64,000 nt of DNA from assembly GCA_024349245.1 (NCBI GenBank), contig JALDNG010000024.1:8102001-8166000 (forward strand). Direction: 5' to 3'. This DNA is from Neodontobutis hainanensis. Its lineage: Eukaryota; Chordata; Actinopteri; Gobiiformes; Odontobutidae. The position numbers and the translations under genes were made by a program. The notes under the pieces are model-generated. The model saw nothing but the letters and a program-made list of their open reading frames with translations. It was not told where the DNA came from and did no database searches. Shown here in pieces: positions 23,661-35,730 of this stretch. The first letter of the stretch is position 1, and every line of letters starts with the position of its first letter.

Positions 23661-24234
23661 TAAATTTACTTTCGTCGTTCCTCCGGTTTTCTTGTTTCCC
23701 CTAAAGTCGTAAAATCCAAACATTGGGGAATTGAATTTGCCGTTAGAAGTGGCCGCCTTGTTTAGAATAGTCGAGAGAAGGTGAGAAAAAAGCTTTGGGC
23801 AATTTAAGATTAGTACCTCACTTGTGCCTACTTGACATCGGATGGTGGCAGAATCCAGAGCTGGAGGACAGGGCGGAAGGACATGCTTGAACGTGCACGT
23901 TAGAAGTGTGGGAATAAGCTTGAACTCATTGCTACTTTTTAATGGAAACTTCAGTTCTATGAAACACACGAAATGTAATTAACATTGGCAGAGGCTTTGT
24001 GTGAAGAATGCTGTAAACACTTAGTAACACCTAACCGTTACTCCATCAAAAAGAATCACAAGTTGGATATTAGACATTAGGATTGTGATTATATTTAGCC
24101 CCCTTTCAACAAAAAATACCTTCCTAATGAAAATTTGATATTTAACTTATAATGTTAGGGAAAAAAAGATAATTTTATATTTGGGACCACTTGATTGATT
24201 ATATGAGTATTCTTCCCACTAGTACTATTCTAAA

Positions 24235-25067
24235 TGAAAGACAGCAGTAGGCCTACGTATGTACCGGCGGGTGAACACAAATCAGGATGGAGAAGTATTA
24301 CATCTGGGGTCCCCCAGGGATCAGTACTGGGGCCAAAACAATTTCTGATTAATACAATGATCATGTATTTTATCAACCAAATTAAAATGTATCATTTTGT
24401 GGACAATACCACTTTTATGGCATTCAGGTAATGACGTACAACTAATCGTAACTAAGATTACAACAGAACTAGACAAAATTAAGGAATGGTTCATTATAAT
24501 AAGTTGTAATTAAAAATAACAAAAACAAAAATTATATTTGGAAGACGTAGAAAAATAGAAAATCAACTCGAGATGAGCTACTAATTGACAAAGTCAAAAT
24601 AGAAAGAGTTAATGAACTTGTATCTCTGGATATGATCATTAGTCACAATGTTAGTTGGAGACCACAAATAGCTAATAAATGCTCCCAAGTGGCTGAAAGC
24701 ATTGCTATAATGGGCAGGTGTAGACACATAAATAAGAACGCTCCCTTTACAGATCTGTATCTGTAAAATCTGAATTGTACACAATGTGGGATTTACAGAT
24801 CATACACGTTGTTTTTAAAATCACCTACACAAAAACATGAAGACCTAATCAAATTAAAAACATTGCTGATTATATATAAAGCTAAAAACAACCAACTTTC
24901 TAGCAACATCCCAAAAACTGTTTGCTAATTGAGAACGAGGGTATAATTTAAGGAAAAAATTTCAAAGTTGTGTTTTTGTACCAAAAAAAGACCTCCGAAT
25001 TATCACCCAAAGTGACTTTATGGAACAGACTAGATGACAATATAAAAAAGGCAACATTATTACAATT

Positions 25068-25099
<32 letters not shown>

Positions 25100-25130
25100 T
25101 ATATAAAAATAGCATGTTTAAGAAATATGA
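24235..25130 (+). mobile_element. Degenerate LINE reverse transcriptase (Rex1/CR1-like)
   Basis: Plus-strand translation includes SGVPQGSVLGP, the RT motif before the catalytic block. A decayed FVDNTTF follows where FADDT is expected, then TTELDKIKEWFIINKL, typical of the region after the active site. The catalytic Asp pair is broken and stop codons interrupt the frame, so this is a dead 5'-truncated copy. The Rex1 or CR1 group is a guess from motif spacing. Confidence 0.8.
25066..25105 (+). repeat. (TA)n microsatellite
   Basis: TA dinucleotide run with one TG interruption, inside the 3' part of the LINE relic. Confidence 0.9.
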
Positions 25131-25217
25131 AGTGAAATAATGAATATGTAACAATTAATATGAATAAAGTATAATTTAAATAATTAGATTTAAAGATAAT
25201 TTAAATAATGATAATTA

Positions 25218-25293
25218 GTGGCTGTAACACTGGTAATTAGAAGTTCAGTGCAAGTTACTTTGGATAAAAGCATCTGCTAAATTAATAAATGTA
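25218..25293 (+). repeat. Fish SINE/LINE 3' tail fragment
   Basis: Resembles the tail of the SINE at 49.4-49.6 kb: it shares GTGGCTGTAACACTGGTAATT and GGATAAAAGC-TCTGC-AAAT. It lies about 90 bases after the LINE relic with no tRNA-like head nearby. Confidence 0.65.
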
Positions 25294-25299
25294 GTAATA

Positions 25300-26270
25300 T
25301 TAAAAATTACAAGAATAATGTTTTTTCTTCTCTTTTGGGAATTGTGTTTTTTTTCATTGCCTTGTTTTGTTTTAAATGTTAAAATAAGTCTCAACTTCAG
25401 CCTACGTTTTCATTCAATTTGAATAATAGTATTGAATAGTAGTTTTTTTTATGTTTAAGAAAATATTGTATTCTTTCTTTTCTTTGTTGAGCAAAATAAA
25501 CTAAACTAAAAACAAAAAAAGTCTATGCTTTCACGAAAGAAATAACTCAACCAAAATAATAAGAGGGTTATCAATAACTGCACACACAGCTTCTTTATTG
25601 CCATTACTTGCATTATTTAACAACAAATGTGACATGCATTAAACACAAAAATAGGGGATGAGAAGGTTTGTTTTAGGCACAAAAGGCAGAATTTAAAACA
25701 TTCTAACAGAAAAGCAAACAAAGACAATGAAATGTCCGGCAGAAATGATTTGCTGCCAAAGGTGAAAGAGTTGCCATTAATTTTGTCTTGTGTCTTGTTA
25801 AGAGCACACAATGTTAAAAGTTGTCAGATCACACAACTGGAACAACTGTGTGACTTGGAGTCTTGCAGTCGCATTGCAAGACAGATTGGCCTCTGGGGGA
25901 TGACGCACATGATCTTTCACATTGACCTGACTTGTCTGTTAGATCTTAAAAAAAAAAAAAAAAAACGAAGTCATTCAAACACAGAAGTGACATGGGAAAT
26001 AACTCAATCCTTGTGCACTGTAAGAGTTTCAAATGGCCATTCAACAACAACACGCTTTACAAATTGTTTCTGTGGTGTCGTGTTTGGAAACACGTGGCAA
26101 AAGGCAAAAGAAACGAGTATAAGTCAGGCGTGGATCGGTGCATACATTACGGTTTGTCTTTTCAACAGAGGTGTTTTTGCCCCCCACCTACACTCTCATT
26201 GACTCGGGCTAGTTCTGTTCAAACATGAAGATTGCTCATCACCAATCAAATGTAGAAACAGACAACCTAG
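25300..26270. other. Repeat-rich intergenic DNA
   Basis: Contains T- and A-homopolymers, including an A run of about 18 at 25948-25965. A 156-residue plus-strand reading frame here is broken by that homopolymer and has no recognisable features. Confidence 0.4.
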
Positions 26271-26398
26271 ATCAGACATGCCCAAAGTCCGGCCCGGGGG
26301 CCAATCATGGCACTAGGTGAAATTTAATGTGGCCCTCAGCTTCAGAGATAAAATGTACTGTTTATGGCCCCAACAGCAGCAGCTTTTTACAAAACAAA

Positions 26399-26545
26399 TT
26401 CAAATCCAACAAAAACATGTTCAAATCCAACAAAAACTCATTCAAATCCGACTAAAACATGTTCAAATCCAACAAAAACTCATTCAAATCCGACTAAAAC
26501 ATGTTCAAAGTTATCTAAAACCTGTTTAAATCCAACTAAAACTTG
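26399..26545 (+). repeat. 21-bp minisatellite, seven units
   Basis: Seven head-to-tail 21-base units with consensus close to TTCAAATCCAACAAAAACATG. Two unit variants alternate (ending CATG or CTCA). Because 21 is a multiple of 3, an open frame runs through it, but no splice site or start supports coding. Confidence 0.9.
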
Positions 26546-26663
26546 CACTTGTGAAAAAAGAATCAAAAGTCGTCCCTTTGAAATTTTTACTTTCATCAGA
26601 TGCTGCCTAGACCTAGATGGATATATTCAAGCTGGTACTAGATAGGGGATTGGGTCAGAGGTC

Positions 26664-29473
26664 TTAATCAAAGCTCGGCTGGTCGATGTCTAGAGGCACA
26701 GTGCAGCGAGTCAGGTTGGACAAATACAATGCAGTAGCCATGGGAACCAGGCCAGCCGACACCTTAAGAATAGACAGGAGCCTTTCTGTTGCATTGGCCA
26801 CACCCTCCGGACTCTGGAAAAGAACCATCCACATACCGTATAAATCAATCACAGGGTTTAAATTCATTTTATGGCAAAGCACTAACTGGGTATTCCAGTT
26901 TAAAAAAGTAGGTATTAAAAACCTGATCCTCAGCAAACAGCAGGGGACTTTGGAGGGATGCAGCCAGTTTTCGAACAGCGTCAAGGCGTGCTGATGGGAC
27001 TGAAGCATTGCGAGCTATGAGAGCAAAATTGAAAAACAAACACCAAGGTATGAGCTATCTAAATAAAAAAATCCAACATTAACTAACTTCATTTGTTTCA
27101 TTATTTATGGAAACCTATTAAATTCACAACTGTACCATTAGTCACCATGAAGCAAACTTTTCCAAGAAAATATCCAGGGTCCAAATATTTTAATGAGGCC
27201 TCAGCAGATTGAAAACTGTGAGATAAAACATTAAGTTTAACTTGCTCAGTAAATCTTTTGAGTTTATAAACTTATCAAAATGAACTTGATTTTCCCAAAG
27301 ACTCACAAAGATATTTTAAAAAAACAACAACAATATAACAAAAACACATATTTCTGTAGTGAGCTTCACTATGTTCCAGCTTTCTTAAACGTTTTATGGT
27401 AAGAAACATTGAAACGTTGTACATTTACAGCCAACACACCACATTCAGGTATTATGATGAGCATTAACCTAAAATGTATGTTTTCAAATGTAATGATGAC
27501 AATATCCTGTCCCTATTATCTTGACCTTTTAAAAATATGTTTGTTCTTTATCATTATGATGCTATATTAAAACAAATAAAACAAGGATCCAAGTATTTCT
27601 ACCTGTAACTCCTACACAATCCACACAAAGAAAGAAAGCGGCCTAGAAAGCGGTATTCTATCACTAGCTACATCTGTGAAAAACTGTGAGTAACAATAAC
27701 AGAAACAGAGGCGTTAGAAAGCATCAAAATATAGATGATATTGATTCTGATGGGGACTTTTGATCACTTTTCAAAGTAATGGCGAGGCCACTTTTGGCAT
27801 GCTTTTTCTTAATTTGCAATGCAGTAAGCTTCCTTGCTCTGTTTTTCAACTGGCTGAATGCCAAGTGTCTGCTTCAGGAGTTTTAGTAGTTGTAGAGGGT
27901 TACTGCTGTGGTACTATTGATAGTTTAAATATATAAAAATAACACACTTGTGGCTGTAAATTCATAAGAATAAAGGGATTAAAGTTACCTCAGTTCTGAG
28001 GTCAGGTTAATAATAAATACCACCAGATCTATCCTTGGACGAGCCTCTTCATTCTCCATAGGAAGAGGAAGATTCCTGGCAAGTCTCCTGGAAAAATACA
28101 TGCAATGTCAGAAGAGTGACAAAAGGCGGAAGTTCAGTGATAAACTTTTATTACTGCCAAATATAGTCGTTGCTAACTATTCCTGTTAGAAAAACAAAAC
28201 AAAAAAACAAAAACGTCTGGCAAAAATGAATGAAAACGGAAATGTTAGTAAATAGATCTCTAAATTGTTTAAATTAGTAAACTTAGGACTTGAAAAAAGA
28301 AAAGATTCCTCACACACTGATTGTGACACCAGGCTCTTCGATAAGGGCGTTTGCTAAACTCTGCTGAAACTGCTCCTCGCTCTCCACCAGCTAGACCAAT
28401 AAATACACAAAAACAGCACAAAACAAGAGTGTGAAGTGCAGGCTGTACATTTGACATATAAAAACAGTACTACAGAGCGCAAGTCAGTGTTTACTCTACA
28501 ATGATTTAGGTGTACTATATCCAATTTCTAAATTATTTCACTTCATCACTTTGTGATTTCACTACTATTTATTTTGCTTAACTACACAGCACAAAATGCA
28601 TGCTGTATAAAAAACTTTTAATGCAAATCTTGAATCTCTGCAATGCTATACACGAGCCTGTAAAAAAATAAACAACCAAGGTCTAACTGGATCAGATGGT
28701 GTTCATAAAATTATTATAACCGTTTGAAACGTTAGTTTAGAGACTTTCTGGCTCTTGTTGATTTGTTTTGATAAACCATTTCTTGGTATGCGGATCTCAG
28801 ACAATCAGCTTCTTTCAGCACACATCCTCAAAACGGAAGGTGCGTACCAGATCAGCCGCGCCTTGTCTAGATTGTGGATGAGAATAAAGGGCCGCTACGG
28901 GATGCGGGAAGACGCTCCAGCTGTGAAAGTTTGTACTTCAAATCACGCAACATCACGTCATATCTTTCACATTTCTCACGTGTTGATCCATTCTTTAAAT
29001 AAATGCACTTTGATAGTCACTTAACTAAGTGAAGGGCCTAAGTGAAGATCTAGGCTTTTACGCCCGTGTACATTTTAAATAAGTTGAATGTACCATAAAG
29101 TCAGCAAATAGTGTGCATACTTTCTATCATTCAAAAATGTCAAATGTCTGGAGGGAGCACGTCCCATCAGCTTTAAGAGTGTCGTTGACAGGTCTGTTTT
29201 CCCGTCAAGCCCTGAGCCGCTGAAGTGCTCCTAAACTGCTGCTGCGTCTGGATTAAATGTCTGCCTCCGTTTTGTTCTCATGATGTTTCCTTCGGGGTCG
29301 TTTTCCCGTTGGGGTCAAACCTAGCCGGTCTGCAGTGGGTACCCTACTGCAGAGACATAACGCCGCTAGGTCGAACACACCATGTAGCGATAACGCTGTA
29401 CAAATCTAAGACTTACCAGAATATTTGCGGAATTCAAGCCAGGCACCTTACCAAATGGCTTTAACAAAGACAT
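26664..29473 (-). CDS. cenpm: Centromere protein M, complete (184 aa)
   Basis: A pseudo-GTPase subunit of the constitutive centromere-associated network (CENP-H/I/K/M) that helps hold CENP-I at kinetochores. Six exons on the minus strand: 29473-29417, 28390-28314, 28087-27989, 27215-27136, 27014-26923 and 26813-26664. They total 555 bases, or 184 residues, in frame. The start MSLLKPFGKVPGLNSANIL corresponds to the human N-terminus around LDKLPGLNTATILL. RPRIDLVVFIINL matches the conserved strand after the linker (RPRIDLIVFVVNL in human), and GYFLGKVCFMVTN follows. No P-loop is present, as expected for this family. The donor after exon 5 is weak (cag, then gtttttaat). Upstream, TGACGTCA at 29599-29606 is a CRE-like promoter site. 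Confidence 0.95.
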
Positions 29474-29598
29474 ACTGACAAATTCACTTTAAGTTTAGCT
29501 GTCATAAAAGATGGGCATGAATAAAACCCAGTGGATTAACACAAAAACACGCTGCTGTTTACTGTATGCCACTGGCGCCTCTTTTCCAAACGTACGTC

Positions 29599-29606
29599 TG
29601 ACGTCA
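29599..29606. promoter_or_regulatory. cenpm: CRE-like palindrome in cenpm promoter
   Basis: TGACGTCA, the full cAMP-response/ATF palindrome, 126 bases upstream of the cenpm start codon in a locally GC-rich stretch. Function inferred from position only. Confidence 0.45.
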
Positions 29607-30448
29607 AGACGCATTCCCTTCGTCAGTCGGTTTGGTGGTTGTCTTGCGCCCCCCGGAGGACGGCTGTTGACACTACTTGACCTGAACAACGTCTAACGCC
29701 GACCAAAAAGATTTAACAAAGCCAAATACTCACACACATCTTACAAAGAAGTGGACACTTTTGAATAGTGGCAGAAAAGTTTTACTATGATATGGCAACA
29801 AAGTTGCCCCAATACATCCAAAATCACAGCAAAGCCTTGCACCTTACATGTCAGGATAAATATGCACAATTAAATGCTTTCAGATGTCAATTACTGGGGA
29901 GACTTTTTACCCTAAATACAAGCTCATAACCGCAAAATGGCTTGTGTTTTAAAAAGAAGCCCCAAGAATGTGTAAAAGAACTGCAAATAGAACAAATAAG
30001 GCAAATAAGAAAGCAAAAAGATTGGAGTCTCTTAAATTATTCACAGCCCATTTTACTTGATTTGCCACAATAAGGAATCGTAAACAGCCAGTCAAATCAT
30101 GAACAAGCGAACCATAAAATGACAGCACTTTAGTTGAAAACATTTTGGGTTGTACCTAAGCCAGACCAAAGAAATTGATATGGTTCTATTGATGGGTGTT
30201 ATATTGCTTTCTGGTAGGTCTGGGCTGAAAAAATAAATCCAAGTCATTGTTTTAAAAGATGATTTGAATATTTTCCTGACCACAGCTGAACTTGTTCCAT
30301 CATGCCCATCACAAGTTTTAACTACCTAAAAGGCCAATCATTCAGCAAACATACAAAGCTGACACACACATGGGCTCCAGCACAGCTTCCCCCTCCATAC
30401 TCCTTTCACTAAACAATATATGCAAAATCAAAAACCAAAAAAATGGGT

Positions 30449-33270
30449 TCATATCTCTCCAGATTCACGCTCCTCTGAACTGGATTGCCTGTCCTGCTCA
30501 CAGGACACTGATCTCTCTCGATCCCTTCCGCGACCTGTGTCTGGTGTGGTCGACCTCTCTCTGCTGTTCCATTCTCCACACTCAGCTACCCTGTCATCTC
30601 GCCATTCCTCTGCTGCACCTTCTTTCCATCCCTCTTGGGACAACGAGTGCTCTCTTTCTTTGGTGTGTGCTGATCTGTCTCTTGATGATCTGAAAGACAA
30701 TAAAGCAAAAAAGATGATACAACAATCACAATAAACAGCAATTGATATGCAGATTTTGGGGACAGCTCATGGCACAAAATGACATGAATACATTAAGAAG
30801 TAGATGCATTACCTTTTTTTCTTGTGCCTATGAGAGTGGGAATGTGAGCGATGCCTCTCCTTGTGCCGATGTCTCTTATCTTTGTCCCGTTCTCCGCCCT
30901 TTTCCCTGGAACGGGAGGAGCGGTGACGTCGGGAATGATGGGAGGATGAACTGCTTCCATCTCTAAATGTGCACAATAGAGAACTACTGTGGTACTACAC
31001 CTGATACACTTACAAAATTGTTAAAAGCAAGCAAAGCATGTTAAGGAATACATTTGTATTACAATAACAGGATACAAAATTATTTTTAAAATCCAATGTT
31101 TTTACTAATTTTTTCATGCTGGCCCCTGAATATATAATTAAGCTGACTAGCACTAAACCCCACAGAAGTTTGTTTTAAACATTTGGCAAATGTCTTACCT
31201 GTATCGGTCTCCACTTCTCGATCTGGACCTGAAAAGAAAAAAAATATTTTAAATTCATGTTGGCAAAACTTTAGTACAATATGTAAAATTACAATTTTCT
31301 ACCTCCTCCGTTCCTTTTCCCGTTCTCTGTCTCTCTCCCATTCACGCTCACGTTCTCGCTCCAGCTCCCATTGTCTTTCTTTTTCTTCTTTTTCACGTTC
31401 TTCACGTCTTTTCATACGCATTCTTTCTTGCTTTTCTGCAACTGCTTTCTAAATCAACAACGTAGTGCAGAGGCAAAATTATTCTTTAAATGGTGCAGGT
31501 TAGAATAAGGCTAAAGGTGGCTGTTTGTGTCCCCATTTTACACAATTGGTAAATGATTATCACATACCCTCAGCTTTTCGAGCTTCTCACGGATTTCAAT
31601 AAAACCCAAATGCAATTTGCCACCAAAGTGGTCTGCCAAACGACGATCGTTGTCATGAAGACCCAAGTAGGCAGAGCACACTTCACAAACCCTTAATTTT
31701 TGTTGTTGAAAGCTGGAAGCTGGCATTGAGTTCCTGTAAATATCCTGGAAAAACATCAATTACACTATTTTGAAAGAAAAAGTAGGCATGGTTGGTAATA
31801 CACTAACCCTATAAGAAAAAACGCATAAAAAATAAACATATTACAATACATGGAACAAATGTCTTACCTCTGCCTCTTTCTTTAAAGCCCGTGTCTTCTC
31901 CACCATTTCCAACAACTGCTGTGCCTCATCCACATTCCCCTCTCCTCCCAACTGTTCGGCCCGTGCCAAGAGCTTTCCAATCTCTTCATTGAGCTCATGG
32001 ACACGCTCAGCCTTTAGAAGTAATTTATACCATGTGTTGAATTGTCTTTTTTATATACTATACAAGAAATGTGTTCCAACAACATCACAATAGCACATAC
32101 TGTACAAACACAATACCAAAGTTAAATGTCACTCCATCACCTTTGCAGCTACTTCCGCACTAATTTCATCTTGTGTCTCAGCTAGTCTTTTTTTGGCCAT
32201 TTCAGTCCTCCGGTCACAGTCAGCAATGAAAGACTGAAGGTGTTCGGCTGCCTGTAAGCAAATGGAAGGTCATTAAGAGCGTTTGAGACATGATTAACAG
32301 TGGAACTATGACGTGCTTAAAACATTTCACAGCCCCATTTCACAAGGCAGGTTTAACATGCGAAGTTAAAAGCTAAGCTCAGGGTTTGTTGTTCACAGAC
32401 CAATCTATTTTACTGATTAGATGACATAAAAAGTATTTAACAATGAAGCCATTCTGTGTGTGTGTCTGTCAAACTTACATCAAGCTCAAAGAAGTACTCC
32501 TGCTCCTTAGAGGCAATCTCATAATCAGCTCTGAGAGCCAGATCATGGACTTTCATACACTCTCCCAGATCCATTCTCTGAAGGAACGCAAGAGTTCATA
32601 TAAGCAATGTCACATTACAGACGAATGATGCTCGACTACCTTCAACACACTAAACGCACTTATAGATAATATGACTGATGTGAGACTCACTGTGCCTGAC
32701 AGGATGTCATGGGGACAGGAGTCTAAAAGATGGCTTTTGCAGACCCGTTCATCTGAGAATTTTATCCTCTGTCGCATGCTGTCACCTTAAAAAAGAGGAA
32801 GACAGGTGAGAAAACAAGATAAAGACCTTTACTGGTGGAAGCACGACTGTAATTGCGCTACATCTGTATACCTACCAGTAAAGCCTAAAGTTAGCTAGAC
32901 TGGTAAGAGAGTGTTCAATTGGTGGTAGGTAAACAGTAGGCACAGTCATCATAAAAGTTTAACTCATCTCCCCTGTGGGTAGCTTCATGGAACTTGCTAT
33001 GTGGCTCTAGTAAAATCTAACTAATTAACACTAGTTATCTAACTAGTTAACGCACTCAAAGAAACAACAGGTAGCTAACCGGCATGCTAAAGCTATCCTA
33101 ATGTTAGCTAACTCTAGCTGGCATGAAAACGTGGCTCTAACTTGACAGCTTGTTTATGTCACAGCAGGTTTTAACGCATAATCTCCTCTGAACCCGAGTC
33201 ATTACATACCGTCTCTCCCCGTCCCCATGAGCTGGTCCAGCATTGCTCTCATCTGCGCCTGGGCCGACAT
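30449..33270 (-). CDS. luc7l: LUC7-like U1 snRNP splicing factor, complete (417 aa)
   Basis: A LUC7 family protein, a U1 snRNP-associated factor that helps select 5' splice sites. Ten exons on the minus strand: 33270-33210, 32785-32691, 32577-32479, 32251-32141, 32011-31868, 31744-31568, 31448-31303, 31228-31199, 30962-30813 and 30689-30449. They total 1254 bases, or 417 residues. The N-terminus MSAQAQMRAMLDQLMGT, the first CCCH zinc finger (CKSHLL-SCPHDIL), the long helix (HELNEEIGKLLARAEQLG) and the second zinc finger (CEVCSAYLGLHDNDRR, then HFGGKLH) are all intact. The tail is rich in Arg/Glu, then Arg/Ser/His, ending ESGEI. N-terminal residues look nearer LUC7L2 than LUC7L, so the paralogue symbol is tentative. 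Confidence 0.93.
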
Positions 33271-34118
33271 GTTTCTGAGCTAACACCGTGAGTCAGTCCT
33301 GTTTAGCAGCAGTCTCCACATGCAGTCTCTCACTGCAGCAGGCCGTTTGGCGGCTTCTCCACCGCCACAACGTATAGCCTAACTTTTTGCAACCCTGGAC
33401 TAAAAGCCCGAGGCCGTTTGTGTTTGGCTGTGTTACGTTTAGTGTAGAGGCTTTCCAAGCTAACTAAGCTAAATGTGACTTTGAGGCGCTGGGCCGCTTT
33501 GGTCGGCTGATCAAGTATAGTCTGTTTAAAACTGTTCTCACTTCCTGGCGCGTTCAGAGAGCAGCAGTAGGTTAATACAATGTTAACAGCCTGTTTGGTT
33601 AACTACGTTTACATCGAGGTTAGTAACCAAGCCCCCTGTTAACATAGTATTTGTTGTTCGTAACACATAAGCTTGAAGTTGTCAAGTTTATTCAATGTCC
33701 TCTCTTCCGTCTTCCACACTTCCCCTCAATGCGCGGTACCGAGTAGTGAGCGCGCCCCTGTAGCCCGCCTCCACGAGGACGTTCTGCTTCAAAGCAATCT
33801 ACTGTATATTTTACGTAAATGCAAAATAAGAAACCTAGTTAATTCAGAGAATTGATAAAGCCTCTTGGATTTAGAGGCGAAACGTCTTCACCTTGAAAAC
33901 TGGGTCCTTTTGCTTTAACCTTTTTTTATATTATTAGATGTGTAATTTGTTTATAGTTCTACCTGGTTTACAGTTTAAAAACATTTATACCAACGACCTA
34001 TTATGCAAGTACAAATCCAGCACCTTTTTCTAAGAGTTCTTAATTAAACATATTAGTTGGGACAAGAAACGCCCATCCTAGATCCAAATCCCACCCACTT
34101 TGTCAATGTCAAGTAAAA
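33271..34118. promoter_or_regulatory. Divergent promoter region between luc7l and smdt1
   Basis: The two start codons are 849 bases apart and point away from each other. GC content is raised next to luc7l (33300-33420). A short piece at 33855-33890 (GCCTCTTGGAT, then AGAGGCGAAACGTCTTC) resembles a dispersed fish repeat, so the promoters may be separate rather than shared. Confidence 0.5.
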
Positions 34119-35070
34119 ATGGCGTCGAGAATGCTGCGGCTCTCACTGAGACTCTCTACCAAAAATACGGGCATACTGACCCGTAACACGGGTTTGAAAA
34201 CATCAAACATACCAAGGACTACTCAGAGCCGAACCGCAGTTTCATTGGCATCGGGGGCTATCCCCCCGAAACCGGAAAAGGTGAGTTTTCTGTGTTGGAT
34301 ACTGGACCAAAATAATCTTTAAGACTAACACGTGTAGGCGGGATTTATTATTTAATTGACAACGATTTCAGCCAATAGAAAAGCAAGATTCACAGTAGGC
34401 GTCTTGTACAGACCAATGAATTCATGTTTACGGTAACCTTGAGTTTCAGGAAGCGGACGCATATTTGGCTATAGGCTAACGTTGTTTTATCAAACAGTTT
34501 TAGATGTTTTATTATTATTTTTTGCATAAGTAATAGGCATACATGTGAATGGTATTTAAATAGTTGTGTATCGCTTTTAAACATTGGAATTTTGGGAAAA
34601 TGGGAGAAAAAATTTAAACCTAAGGCCAAGAAGCTTAACTGGAAAACCACATTAAGTAATAGTATTTGGATATTTTATATTTTTGACTAACTAGACTAAG
34701 AGCAATGTAATTTCAGTAATTACTGTAAAGATTAATGGTCTGTGTGTTTAAAATTCTTGGCGTAGGAGGCTACTAGTTACACCCTATGGTATCACACCAA
34801 GGTGGCTATGGAACATGGCCCTACCTTCATTCAATTGTTTTGTGTAGAATAAAGCAAACAGATTCTGATGTTTTATTTGTTTAAACATTATTTTTTTTAT
34901 TTTTAATTTCTAATAATACTTTTTTTTTTCAGATTCCTTTTGGTCTTATCCGCATGACAGCGGTGGTGGTGCCTTTCCTGTATGTAGGAACTCTGATTAG
35001 CAAGAACTTTGCCGCTCTCTTGGAGGAGCATGATATCTTTGTCCCTGAAGATGATGATGATGACGATTGA
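34119..35070 (+). CDS. smdt1: EMRE, essential subunit of the mitochondrial calcium uniporter
   Basis: Single-pass inner mitochondrial membrane protein that couples MCU to the MICU1/2 gatekeepers. Two exons, 34119-34280 and 34933-35070, total 300 bases, or 99 residues, joined between codons. Residues 1 to about 47 are basic and Ser/Thr-rich with no acidic residue, as expected of a mitochondrial presequence. The membrane segment reads TAVVVPFLYVGTLIS and contains the GxxxS motif (GTLIS). It is followed by KNFAALLEEHDIFVPE and a terminal run of six Asp. The C-terminal third is nearly identical to human EMRE as I remember it. It lies head-to-head with luc7l and converges on triobp. Confidence 0.96.
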
Positions 35071-35489
35071 GCTTGCAGTTTAAAAAACGGTAAAAGCAAA
35101 GTCTACACCCAAAAAACACAAATTATTTGACATTTTTAACAACCATACTTTAAGTCTTATATATTTGTCCTGCTGGTAGTGAAAAGTTGTTTGTTTGAAC
35201 ATGTTTCACTGAGGCTAAACAATGTCTGCAAATGTGTTGTTTTTATTGTCTACAGATACTTTTAAATTATCGACTGAAAGCATACCAGCCTGCACAATGC
35301 AAGACGGGACTCTTCTAAATACATCTAAATACATCCCTCTACCTCCATTCATCTCCACTTTCTCTCTACTGTGCATCTTATTTTAAATACGATGGTTAAA
35401 AGAAGTCTACCATAGTATAGCACATAATATAGTTTACATGTCAACATATCTTCATGTTGTTTGCATGTGCTTGTTTGTGTCTGTAACTC

Positions 35490-35495
35490 AATAAA
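35490..35495 (+). other. smdt1: Polyadenylation signal of smdt1
   Basis: AATAAA (overlapping a second AATAAG) about 420 bases after the smdt1 stop codon. It is about 240 bases from the end of triobp on the other strand. Confidence 0.55.
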
Positions 35496-35730
35496 TAAGT
35501 CACTGCAAAAGACACAGAACACTTTGTTTGAATTTGTTTATATTCTGTTTGGTCTTGGGTATATTGTGGTGATCACATTTAGGTTTTCCATAATATTATT
35601 TCTCTACATTATGTGGTGAATGTTTTTTAGTTTTACTTCTCTCTTATGTTGGTCATCTACAGATACCCATAATGTTTTTCTTCCTCCTGTTGCATATCAT
35701 TTACTAGTCTTAGTTGTTCTTTGAGAAAGC

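Noticed and set aside
25732..26202. 156-residue plus-strand reading frame
   Set aside because: Runs through an A homopolymer encoding poly-Lys, has no recognised motif, and no splice or promoter context.
26364..26645. SNPTKT-repeat protein, also considered a CRISPR-like array
   Set aside because: It is a head-to-tail 21-bp minisatellite with no unique spacers; the open frame is a side effect of unit length.
26686..26994. 102-residue plus-strand reading frame
   Set aside because: Antisense shadow of cenpm exons 5 and 6.
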